From assembly GCA_009842325.1 (NCBI GenBank), contig VYFQ01000002.1:1-64000 (forward strand): DNA of 64,000 nucleotides. Direction: 5' to 3'. The notes beneath the pieces are model-generated. The model was not told the origin of the DNA. It saw only the letters and a list, made by a program, of their open reading frames with translations, and did not search any database. Shown piece after piece: positions 8,082-15,931 of the stretch. How positions within the stretch are numbered: the stretch's first letter is position 1; the number at the start of each line of letters is the position of its first letter. The position numbers and the translations under genes are program-made. The stretch is from Acidimicrobiaceae bacterium. GTDB taxonomy: Bacteria > Actinomycetota > Acidimicrobiia > Acidimicrobiales > Aldehydirespiratoraceae.

Positions 8082-11000
8082 GTGAGGGTCCGGCACCGAC
8101 TCGACGGTGTCGAGACGATTGTGGAGATCGACTCTCGTCTCGACGGCTACACGGTGGCCGACCTCGCCGCGGCACTCCGCGGCGTAGTCGACCAAGCCGG
8201 CAACTGCGCCGGAGACGGCCTGCGCATCGACGGGTGCTGGCACGGTCCCGACACACCGCTGCCGTCGGTCCCGATCTGGGAGGGGACGCTGCTCGAGATC
8301 GCTCCCGGATGTGAGCAGCTCCCCTCCCAACCACCACAGATGCACGGCAACCGGTCCGGCCGCAGGGCCATGCCGGTCGTGACCGGGGGCCTGAGGTCCG
8401 GCACGCGTCTGCCGCTCCCTTCGAGTGACACCTGGATCATCGGGCGCTCGGAGGACTGCGACCTGGTGCTCGACGACCCGACGATCTCCCGCCGCCACGC
8501 CCGTGTGACCGTGAGCAAAGCCGGCAAGAGGCTCGTGATCGGCGACCTCGGCTCCCGCAACGGAACAGTGGTGGCCGGCCGGCCCGTGGCTGCCCCGACC
8601 CGGGTGCCGATCCGGGCCACCATCCGTCTGGGGGCCACCTGCCTGCAGTGGAGGGCGCCGGTGAAGGACCGGCCCGCGGCCGTGCGCGCCGGGTTGGGCG
8701 CGGCCGCCGGACGGATCCCGTTCAACCGGCCGCCCCGTCGCCGGCCGCCGACATCGCCGGCGCCGTTGCGAGTGCCGGCCGAGCCGCCGGCCCGGCCGGA
8801 GCCCGAGGCTCTGTCGTGGGCGGGCATCGTCCTGCCGGCGGCGGTCGGGCTCGTGCTGGCCGTCGTGTGGAGCCCGTTCATGGCGGTGTTCGCTGCTCTC
8901 GGGCCGCTCATCACGGTGGGCACCTGGCTAGAGCGGCGCCGACGGGTCGCTCGCTCCCATGAGCAAGCTTGCGCCGCCGTAGTGCAGAGGGTCGAGAACT
9001 TCGTTGCTGCGTTGCCGGCGGCCCACGCCGCCGAGCGGCGCAGGCGCATCGCCCTCGTCCCGGATCTGGCCGAGTTGGTCCGCCGGGCCGAGACGCCGTC
9101 ACAGCGCTGCTGGGAGCGCCGCCGCGACGATCCCGACGCCATGCGGCTCGGTGTTGGCACCGCGGAGGTGCCCTACACGCCACCGCTGGAGGTGGACGGG
9201 GGCGGACTGGCCGCACCAGAGGCGCTCAAGGCTCTGCACGAGATCGAACTCTTGGCCGATGTGCCGGTGGCGGTGTCCTTGCTGCCCGGCGAGGTCGTGG
9301 GTGTGGTCGGCCCGCCACCGGTAGCCCGGGCCGTGGCCCGCAGCCTTGTCCTTCAGGCCGCGGTGCTTCACGGTCCGGCCGACCTGGCCATAGCGGGCCT
9401 GATGCCGGGGCTTGCCACCGAATGGTCGTGGATGGGCTGGCTTCCTCACACCATCGACATCGGGGGCGAACCCGGAGCGCTGGTGGCCACAGAATCCGGT
9501 ACTACCGCTGCGGCCGCGGAGGCGGCAGCCGCGACCACCTGCCACCGGGCATTGCTGGCCGTCATCGACGGTGTCGAGACGCTCACTGGCCGCTCGGCGC
9601 CGGGCCGGACGGTGCTCGGCCACCAGCAGTGCGCCGGGATCGTGATCACGAGTGACGCCTGCGACCTGCCCTCCAGTTGCACCACCATCGTGGACATCGA
9701 CCACGACGCCGGCCGGCTGAGGCTGGTGGATCCTCGATCCTCGGCGGTGATGGGTCCGCTGGTGGCGTGGGGTGTCACGGCCGCGACCGCCACTGGTGCC
9801 GCAGCCTGCCTGGCCCGGCTGGACGACCCCGAGCTGCGGGCTGCGACCGCCAACCTGCCCGACTCTATGTCCCTGCTGCACCTCCTCGGCAGCGAGCCGA
9901 CCCCCCACACGGTGGAGAGTCGGTGGGCCGCCACCCGCGGCACGGACGACCTGCGGGTGCCCATCGGAGCGACCGCCGACGGACCTCTGGTGCTCGACCT
10001 GGTGGCCGACGGCCCCCACCTGCTCGTTGGGGGCACTACCGGTTCGGGCAAGTCCGAACTGCTGCGTTCCATGGTGGCCGGGCTGGCCCTGTCCGCGGAC
10101 CCCGACCATCTGGCCTTCGTCCTCATCGACTACAAGGGTGGAGCCGCCTTCGACCGCTGCGCGGAGATGCCCCACGTGGCCGGCATGGTCACCGACCTCG
10201 ATGACCGCCTGGCAGAGCGAGCACTGGTGTGCTTGGAGGCCGAACTGCGCCATCGCGAGGAACGCCTGCGAGCTGCGGGCGCTGAGGACCTGGCCGCATT
10301 CCGGGCCCGAACCGGTCACGCGGGCGGCGATCCCCTGCCCCGGCTGGTGGTCGTGGTGGACGAGTTCGCCACGCTGGCTGCCGAGCTGCCCGAATTCCTC
10401 CGCTCGCTGGTCGGGATCGCGCAGCGGGGCCGCAGCCTCGGCGTCCACATGGTGCTGGCCACGCAGAGGCCGGCCGGGGTGGTGACCGACGACATCAGAG
10501 CCAACACCACATGTCGGATCGCTTTGCGGGTGACCGACCGACACGACTCCAACGACGTGATCGATTCGCCCGACGCGGCCCGCATCCCACGCCAACGGCC
10601 CGGCCGGGCGATGGCCCGCTTCGGACCGGGTGAGCTCGTTGCGTTCCAGTCGGCGCTGGTGACCGGCACTACACCCCGATGCTCGACCGGCCTGCGGGTC
10701 GGACCGGCCGGCTCGCGCCCGATCCAGATCTCCGGCGACGAGCACAGCGACCTCGACTCGGTGGTGGAAGCCGTTCGAGCAGCTCATCACAACCTCGGGG
10801 GCGCTGAGCCCCGCTCGCCGTGGCCGGCGCCCCTCCCTACCGAGGTCGACGCGACGGGTCTCGCCGAAGCGGCCGGCCCGGGCCGGCCCGCGGCCTGGCT
10901 GGTGGACGATCCCGTCCGGCAGCGGCAGTTCCCCGGCGGATGGCGGCCGGCCGACGGCCACCTGGCGGTTATCGGCGGCCCCGGGTCGGGCACGACCACC

Positions 11001-12272
11001 ACCCTGGCCGCGGTCGCCCTCGACCTCTGCCGCACCCACAGTCCCGACGAACTGCACGTATACGGGATCGACCTCGATGCCGGCACGTTGCCGGCGCTCG
11101 GCAGCCTTCCTCACGTCGGCGCGGTCGTCGCCCCGACAGAAGGGGATCGGCGAACCCGCCTGCTGCGCCTCCTCGACGACGAGGTTGCCGCCCGGCGAGC
11201 CGGCAGCCGGTCCGAGCGTCCCGCCGAGGTGGTGCTGCTGGTGGACGATCTCGCCGGGCTGGTCCGCGCCCACGACCCCGTCCGCGAGCCGGAACCCCAC
11301 GACCGTTTCGCTCGCATATGGGGCGACGGCCCGGCGGTGGGGGTGCGGGTGGCGGTGAGCATCGGCCGGGCCGCCGACCTTCCGCCCGACCTAGCCGCTT
11401 CCGCCGGAGTGGTTCTCGTTCACGCCACCTCTGACACCAGCGACAGCCTGCGCTTCGGGCTCAAGCAGCCCACCGCCCACCTCGTGGCGGGCCGGGCTGT
11501 CAAGGTCGGCGACGGGCTGGAGGTCCATGTCGCCCACCCCGCCCACGGCGACCTGGCTGCAGCCGCCACGGCACTGGCGGCCGAGTCCCCGCCGGCCAGG
11601 CGTGAGCCTGTCCGGGTCGGGTCCCTGCCCCAGCGCATCGGCCTGGAGGACCTGCCCGCCGGAGCGCACCTCGAGGATCGATGCATCCACATCCGCTTCG
11701 CCGTCAGCGACCTCGATCTCGAACCGGCCGGACTCACACTCCATGACGGCGAGCACGCCCTGGTGCTGGGACCTCCCCGAACCGGACGCACCAACGCCCT
11801 GGCTGCGATAGGCGCAGCCGCCCGCACGGCCGGAGTGCACGTGGTGGTAGTGGCCGACCGGCCCGGCAGGTTGTCCACCCTGCTGGGACTGGAGGCGGTG
11901 CCGGCCGGTTCGCTCGACGGAGCCGCCGGCGAGGAGGACCGCCGCTTGCTGCTAGTGGACGACGCCGACCGGATCGGCGATAGCGCTGGATTGCTGGCCG
12001 GCCTCGCCGCGTCCACCACCGGCCGCCGCCATCTGGTGGCCTCGACAACGGCCGACCGGCTCCGCTCGTCCTACGGCAGCTGGCTCCATGAGCTGCGGTC
12101 CTGCCGCACCGGAGTGCTGTCCAGGCCCGGACCCCTCGACGCCGACCTGCTCGGCGCGACCCTGCCCGCCCGCCTGGCGCTGGCACCGGTACCGGGACGA
12201 TGCCTCGTCATCGCCGACGGGACCGCCGAGGTAATGCAGGTGGCACTCGCACCTGCCCGCCCTCGTCGATAG
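8082..12272 (+). CDS. EssC/EccC-like type VII secretion ATPase with N-terminal FHA domain
   Basis: 1396 residues. In order: a small N-terminal beta-rich domain (1-90); an FHA domain (about 115-170, with IIGRSEDCDLVL, SRRHARV and GSRNG); a Pro-rich linker; two membrane helices (about 246-285); and three tandem FtsK/SpoIIIE modules. Module 1 has an intact Walker A, GGTTGSGKSE (near 650), Walker B VVVVDEFA, and a DYKGG motif. Module 2 has GGPGSGTTTT (near 966) and module 3 has GPPRTGRTNA (near 1230); in both the Walker lysine is replaced (Thr, Arg), as is common for downstream EccC/EssC modules that bind substrate. FHA plus membrane helices plus three ATPases is the Bacillota EssC layout rather than mycobacterial EccC, which lacks FHA. 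GTG start at 8082 with GGAAG upstream. No EccB, EccD, EccE or mycosin gene lies nearby. Confidence 0.9.
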   Translation: MRVRHRLDGVETIVEIDSRLDGYTVADLAAALRGVVDQAGNCAGDGLRIDGCWHGPDTPLPSVPIWEGTLLEIAPGCEQLPSQPPQMHGNRSGRRAMPVVTGGLRSGTRLPLPSSDTWIIGRSEDCDLVLDDPTISRRHARVTVSKAGKRLVIGDLGSRNGTVVAGRPVAAPTRVPIRATIRLGATCLQWRAPVKDRPAAVRAGLGAAAGRIPFNRPPRRRPPTSPAPLRVPAEPPARPEPEALSWAGIVLPAAVGLVLAVVWSPFMAVFAALGPLITVGTWLERRRRVARSHEQACAAVVQRVENFVAALPAAHAAERRRRIALVPDLAELVRRAETPSQRCWERRRDDPDAMRLGVGTAEVPYTPPLEVDGGGLAAPEALKALHEIELLADVPVAVSLLPGEVVGVVGPPPVARAVARSLVLQAAVLHGPADLAIAGLMPGLATEWSWMGWLPHTIDIGGEPGALVATESGTTAAAAEAAAATTCHRALLAVIDGVETLTGRSAPGRTVLGHQQCAGIVITSDACDLPSSCTTIVDIDHDAGRLRLVDPRSSAVMGPLVAWGVTAATATGAAACLARLDDPELRAATANLPDSMSLLHLLGSEPTPHTVESRWAATRGTDDLRVPIGATADGPLVLDLVADGPHLLVGGTTGSGKSELLRSMVAGLALSADPDHLAFVLIDYKGGAAFDRCAEMPHVAGMVTDLDDRLAERALVCLEAELRHREERLRAAGAEDLAAFRARTGHAGGDPLPRLVVVVDEFATLAAELPEFLRSLVGIAQRGRSLGVHMVLATQRPAGVVTDDIRANTTCRIALRVTDRHDSNDVIDSPDAARIPRQRPGRAMARFGPGELVAFQSALVTGTTPRCSTGLRVGPAGSRPIQISGDEHSDLDSVVEAVRAAHHNLGGAEPRSPWPAPLPTEVDATGLAEAAGPGRPAAWLVDDPVRQRQFPGGWRPADGHLAVIGGPGSGTTTTLAAVALDLCRTHSPDELHVYGIDLDAGTLPALGSLPHVGAVVAPTEGDRRTRLLRLLDDEVAARRAGSRSERPAEVVLLVDDLAGLVRAHDPVREPEPHDRFARIWGDGPAVGVRVAVSIGRAADLPPDLAASAGVVLVHATSDTSDSLRFGLKQPTAHLVAGRAVKVGDGLEVHVAHPAHGDLAAAATALAAESPPARREPVRVGSLPQRIGLEDLPAGAHLEDRCIHIRFAVSDLDLEPAGLTLHDGEHALVLGPPRTGRTNALAAIGAAARTAGVHVVVVADRPGRLSTLLGLEAVPAGSLDGAAGEEDRRLLLVDDADRIGDSAGLLAGLAASTTGRRHLVASTTADRLRSSYGSWLHELRSCRTGVLSRPGPLDADLLGATLPARLALAPVPGRCLVIADGTAEVMQVALAPARPRR

Positions 12273-12310
12273 CGTCGCGGCACCGCCAGCCGAGCATCCT
12301 GGGAGCCCCG

Positions 12311-13105
12311 TTGCCGCATCCGAACATCCACATCGAGTCCGCCGGCGCCATAACCACCGTCACGATCGACCGACCCCGACGCAAGAACGCCTGCACTCCG
12401 GCAATGTGGGCCGGGCTGCGTCACGGCTTCCGCGACATCGCCGAGTCCTCGGCCCGAGCGGTGGTCCTCACCGGAGCGGGCGGCGACTTCTGCGCCGGCG
12501 CCGATGTCGGGCCTACCGATGACACCGAAGCGAGCGCAGACCAGCCGCCCCGGCACCGCATCGACCATATGCGCGACATCGCCGACACGGTGATGGCCAT
12601 ACACGACTGCCCCCGCCCGGTGATCGCCAAAGTCGACGGCGTGGCCGTGGGCGCCGGCTTCGGCATGGCCTTGGCCGCCGACATGGTCTGGTGCTCGGAG
12701 CGGGCAAGGTTCTCGCTGATCTTCGCCAAGCGGGGCCTGAGCCTCGACTTCGGAACCTCGTGGCTGCTGCCCAAGCGGATCGGGCTGCACGAGGCCAAGC
12801 GTCTGGCCTTCACCGGAGACATCATCGGGGCGTCCCGGGCGGCGGAGCTCGGCATCGTCAACGAAGTCGTTGCCGCCGAGGACCTCGACGCCGCGGTGGA
12901 CGAGATGGCGGCCACGCTCGCGGCCGGCCCGCCCATCGCGCTGGCCAACTCCAAGCGCTTCCTGAACAACGCCTCCAACATCTCGCTGTTCCAGGCGCTG
13001 GAGGCCGAGGCCCTGGGTCAGGGCGTGAACTTCGCCACCCACGACACCAAGGAGGCCATGCGAGCCTTCGTGGAGAAGCGCGACCCCGCCTTCGAAGGCT
13101 GGTAA
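12311..13105 (+). CDS. Enoyl-CoA hydratase/isomerase family protein
   Basis: 264 residues, crotonase fold: TVTIDRPRRKNACT, AGGDFCAGADVG (oxyanion hole), KVDGVAVGAGFGMALAADMVW, and the lid region FSLIFAKRGLSLDFGTSWLL that resembles PaaG-type isomerases more than hydratases. Neither canonical catalytic Glu of short-chain enoyl-CoA hydratase is present at its usual place. TTG 12311 (GGGAG 8 nt before it) avoids overlap with the ATPase gene, whose frame ends at 12272. It probably acts on an acyl-CoA; specificity is unknown. A 78-bp gap follows before the MttB-family gene. Confidence 0.85.
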   Translation: MPHPNIHIESAGAITTVTIDRPRRKNACTPAMWAGLRHGFRDIAESSARAVVLTGAGGDFCAGADVGPTDDTEASADQPPRHRIDHMRDIADTVMAIHDCPRPVIAKVDGVAVGAGFGMALAADMVWCSERARFSLIFAKRGLSLDFGTSWLLPKRIGLHEAKRLAFTGDIIGASRAAELGIVNEVVAAEDLDAAVDEMAATLAAGPPIALANSKRFLNNASNISLFQALEAEALGQGVNFATHDTKEAMRAFVEKRDPAFEGW

Positions 13106-13150
13106 CTCCGGTCCGCTCAGGGGCCCGGTGGAGCATCTGAATCAACCCTT

Positions 13151-13177
13151 TTGTCACGCCCGCGCCGGGCATAAGAT
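13151..13177 (+). promoter_or_regulatory. Candidate promoter for the MttB-family gene
   Basis: TTGTCA at 13151-13156 and TAAGAT at 13172-13177 with a 15-nt spacer that contains the small dyad GCCCG-CGC-CGGGC. The hexamer ends 6 nt before the ATG at 13184, which implies a leaderless or near-leaderless transcript. The spacer is shorter than the ideal 17 nt, so only the -10 element is convincing. Confidence 0.4.
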
Positions 13178-13183
13178 CCGCGC

Positions 13184-14725
13184 ATGGTCGGGGCGCGCGC
13201 GTCGGCCCGGAAGGGGCGCGGCCGGATTCGCCGACGCGCATCGGAGACAACACCGCGGGCGGTGATCGCCGGCGTCCGCAGGGCGATACCCCCGTACGTG
13301 CTGCTGCGCGACGAGGGTCTGGAGCTGATCGAGGCCCGCACCGACCAGTTGCTCAAGGAGGTCGGCGTCGAGTTCCGCGGCGACCGGCGCGCCCTGGAAC
13401 TGTGGCGCGACGCGGGCGCGGACGTCAACGGCCCGCGGGTCCGCTTCGATCCGGGCCATGTGCGCTCGATCATCGACGCGTCGGCGCCCCGGTCGTTCGT
13501 CCAGCACGCTCGCAATCCCGAGCGGTCCGTGCTCATCGGCGAGAACAACGTGGTGTTCGCCCCGGCCTACGGGATGCCCTTCGTGCGCGACCTTGACCGG
13601 GGCCGCCGCTACGGGTCGCTGGACGACTTCGAGAACCTGATCAAGCTCACCTACTCGACGTCGTGGCTGCACCACTCCGGGGGCACGGTGTGCGAGCCCG
13701 TGGACCTGCCGGTCAACAAGCGCCACCTCGACATGGTGTATGCCCACCTCCGCTGGACCGACAAGCCGTTCATGGGCTCGGTCACCGCTCCGGAGCGGGC
13801 CGAGGACTCCGTCGAGATGGCCCGGATCGCCTTCGGACCGGATTTTGTCGACGAGCACTGCGTGGTGATGGGCAACATCAACATGAACTCGCCGCTGGTG
13901 TACGACCAGGCCATGTCGGGTTCGCTGCGGGCCTACGCGGCGGCCAACCAGTGCCCGGTGGTGGTGCCGTTCGTGCTGGGCGGGGCGACCGCGCCGGTGA
14001 CCATGGCCGGGGCCATCACCCAGGCACTGGCCGAGGTGATGGTCGGCGTGGCGCTGGGTCAGCTCGAGCGCCCGGGTTCGCCGGCGGTGTTCGGCAACTT
14101 CCTCACGTCAGTCGATCTGCGCTCGGGTTCTCCGACCTTCGGGACCCCAGAGCCCGCCTTGGGCTCGTTCGTCGCCGGGCAGCTTGCCCGACGGGTGGGC
14201 CTGCCCATCCGGTGCAGCGGGGGATTCACCAGCTCGAAGGTGCCCGACGCCCAAGCCATGCAGGAGACCGTCAACTCGCTTAACACCGCAGTCCTGTGCG
14301 GAGCGAATTTCGTGCTGCAAGCGGCTGGCTGGCTCGAGGGGGCGCTGACGATCAGCTACGAGAAGCTCATGCTCGACGCCGACCACCTGGGCGCCATGCA
14401 CACCTTCCTGCGGGGGCTGGCCCTTGACGACAACGCCTTCGCCATGGACGCCTTTGCAGAGGTCGGGCCGGGCAGCCACTTTTTCGGCGCGGCCCACACC
14501 CTCGCCAACTACGAGACCGCCTTCTACGAGAGCGAGCTGGCCGATGTGCAGTCCTTCGAGAACTGGCTGGACGCCGGTGAGCTGGACTCGGTGGTCCGGG
14601 CCAACCACAAGTGGAAGCAGCTCCTCGCCGACTACGAGCCCCCACCGCTCGACGACGCGGTCGACGAGGCCCTTCAGGACTTCATGGCCCGGCGCAAGCA
14701 GTCAATGCCCGACATCTGGGCCTGA
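13184..14725 (+). CDS. Trimethylamine methyltransferase family protein (MttB superfamily, non-pyrrolysine)
   Basis: 513 residues, the usual MttB length. Family segments include the N-terminal Leu-rich region LLRDEGLELIEARTDQLL, the central barrel strands (VVMGNINMNSPLVYDQAM, PVVVPFVLGGATAPVTMAGA) and the C-terminal LKEYEPP-like AYLADYEPPPLDDAV region. There is no in-frame amber codon, so it belongs with the non-Pyl homologues, some of which demethylate glycine betaine, proline betaine or carnitine with a corrinoid partner. No corrinoid protein or reactivase is encoded nearby. The substrate is unknown; a quaternary amine is the best guess from the family. Confidence 0.88.
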   Translation: MVGARASARKGRGRIRRRASETTPRAVIAGVRRAIPPYVLLRDEGLELIEARTDQLLKEVGVEFRGDRRALELWRDAGADVNGPRVRFDPGHVRSIIDASAPRSFVQHARNPERSVLIGENNVVFAPAYGMPFVRDLDRGRRYGSLDDFENLIKLTYSTSWLHHSGGTVCEPVDLPVNKRHLDMVYAHLRWTDKPFMGSVTAPERAEDSVEMARIAFGPDFVDEHCVVMGNINMNSPLVYDQAMSGSLRAYAAANQCPVVVPFVLGGATAPVTMAGAITQALAEVMVGVALGQLERPGSPAVFGNFLTSVDLRSGSPTFGTPEPALGSFVAGQLARRVGLPIRCSGGFTSSKVPDAQAMQETVNSLNTAVLCGANFVLQAAGWLEGALTISYEKLMLDADHLGAMHTFLRGLALDDNAFAMDAFAEVGPGSHFFGAAHTLANYETAFYESELADVQSFENWLDAGELDSVVRANHKWKQLLADYEPPPLDDAVDEALQDFMARRKQSMPDIWA

Positions 14726-14782
14726 CCACAACCGGCGATCCGCTCGACGAAGAGCGGCCCCACCAAATGTTGTTAGGTACAC

Positions 14783-14811
14783 TTGACAAAACTTGCAATA
14801 CAGCCTATATT
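14783..14811 (+). promoter_or_regulatory. Near-consensus sigma70 promoter of the iron-binding protein gene
   Basis: Perfect -35 TTGACA (14783-14788), 17-nt spacer, and -10 TATATT (14806-14811). The -10 ends 7 nt before the ATG at 14819, so transcription should start at or next to the start codon (leaderless mRNA). A TTAGGT hexamer at 14773-14778 resembles half a DtxR/IdeR box, which would fit iron repression, but I do not see a convincing second half. This is the best promoter in the window. Confidence 0.8.
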
Positions 14812-14818
14812 ACCGGCT

Positions 14819-15886
14819 ATGCGATTCCGAACAGTCATCTCCTCCCTCGCGCTTGCTCTCGTTGCCGTTGCTTGCTCCGGCGACGAGACCCGCTCCCTAG
14901 AAGGGGCGGCTGCGCAAGTCTTCGCCGGTGAGTGCGCCTCCAGCAGCGGCAGCACCGTCACGGTCTACTCCGGTCGATCCGAGAATCTGATCGGCCCGAT
15001 CCTGGAGGCGTTCGCCTGCGAGACTGGTACCGAAGTGGCGGTTCGATGGGGGAGTTCCACCGACCTGGCACTGCTGCTGGCCGAGGAGGGTGACCGCACC
15101 GCGGCCGACGTCTTCCTGTCGCGTTCGCCCGGCCCGGTCGGATTCCTCGAGAGCCGGGGCCTGCTCGGCACCATTGAGGCCGATGTGCTTGCGCTGTCCG
15201 CTGCGGAGAACCGTTCCGCGTCGGGCACCTGGGTGGGGTTCTCGGGCCGCAAGCGGGTGCTGGTCCACAACCTCGACGAGGTGCTCCCGGGCGATCTGCC
15301 CAGATCGGTGTTCGACCTCACCGGCGAGCGCTACCGGGACCGGGTGGCCATTCCCGCTACCAACGGCTCATTCCTCGACTGGTTCACCGTGTTCCGCGAC
15401 CTGCACGGCACAGACGTCGCCACCCGGTGGCTCGACGACATGGTGGCCAACGGCGCCCGTTACTACCCGAACAACCGCTCGATCGTGGAGGCCGCTGGGC
15501 GGGGCGAGATCGACATGGGCCTGGTCAATCACTACTACCAGTACCAGGAGGCCGCGGCCGCGGGCGACGGCCACCGGGCCGCCAACCACGACTTCGACGA
15601 CAATGACATCGGGTCGCTGCTCATCATCACCGCAGCCACCGTCACCGCGGGCAGCGAGAACCCCCAGGCGGCCAACGAGCTGATCGCCTACCTGCTGTCA
15701 GAGCCCGTGCAGCGCTACCTCACCACCGAGACCCTCGAGTATCCGCTGGCCGCAGGAGTTGCCCCGGACCAGGTGCTGCCTCCGTTGAAGGCTCTGGAGA
15801 TCGGCACCGTCGACTTCGACGCCCTCGGTGGCGGCTTCGAAGAGAGCATCGCCATCGTCGAGGCAAGCGGCATCCTTAACGAGTGA
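14819..15886 (+). CDS. Ferric iron ABC transporter substrate-binding lipoprotein (FbpA/FutA-like)
   Basis: 355 residues. Lipoprotein signal peptide with lipobox AVAC (Cys near residue 20). The mature part starts a type II periplasmic-binding fold: VTVYSGRSENLIGPILEAF, then AVRWGSSTDLALLLAEEG, DVFLSRSPGPVGFLES, and late Tyr-rich sites (NGARYYPNNRSI, GLVNHYYQYQEAA) at positions that supply Fe3+-binding tyrosines in this family. Its job is to capture Fe3+ outside the membrane and hand it to the permease encoded next. ATG 14819 was preferred because it gives a clean signal peptide and lies just after a consensus promoter. Its 3' end is part of a 39-bp tandem duplication (see the repeat). No ATPase gene follows. 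Confidence 0.9.
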   Translation: MRFRTVISSLALALVAVACSGDETRSLEGAAAQVFAGECASSSGSTVTVYSGRSENLIGPILEAFACETGTEVAVRWGSSTDLALLLAEEGDRTAADVFLSRSPGPVGFLESRGLLGTIEADVLALSAAENRSASGTWVGFSGRKRVLVHNLDEVLPGDLPRSVFDLTGERYRDRVAIPATNGSFLDWFTVFRDLHGTDVATRWLDDMVANGARYYPNNRSIVEAAGRGEIDMGLVNHYYQYQEAAAAGDGHRAANHDFDDNDIGSLLIITAATVTAGSENPQAANELIAYLLSEPVQRYLTTETLEYPLAAGVAPDQVLPPLKALEIGTVDFDALGGGFEESIAIVEASGILNE

Positions 15887-15931
15887 CAGTCGTGCTCCAG
15901 ACGAAGCGGCATCCTTAACGAGTGACAGTCG
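15865..15931. repeat. 39-bp tandem duplication (1.7 copies) across the binding protein-permease junction
   Basis: Identical 28-bp segments at 15865-15892 and 15904-15931, offset by 39 bp. Each carries the end of the binding-protein frame (…ATCCTTAACGAGTGA) overlapped by GTG of the permease frame. In the first copy TGA ends the binding protein. In the second copy GTG at 15922 starts the permease. GTG of the first copy is in the permease frame but runs into TAA after 11 codons, so only the second can be used. An ancestral GTGA overlap was evidently split. Confidence 0.9.

Noticed and set aside
9099..11300. 733-residue minus-strand open frame antisense to the secretion ATPase
   Set aside because: Composition is dominated by Gly/Arg/His/Gln repeats typical of GC-rich shadow frames; the plus strand encodes clear FtsK motifs throughout.
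13184..14725. Pyrrolysine-dependent trimethylamine methyltransferase
   Set aside because: No in-frame amber codon, and no corrinoid protein or pyl genes nearby; treated as the non-Pyl MttB superfamily.
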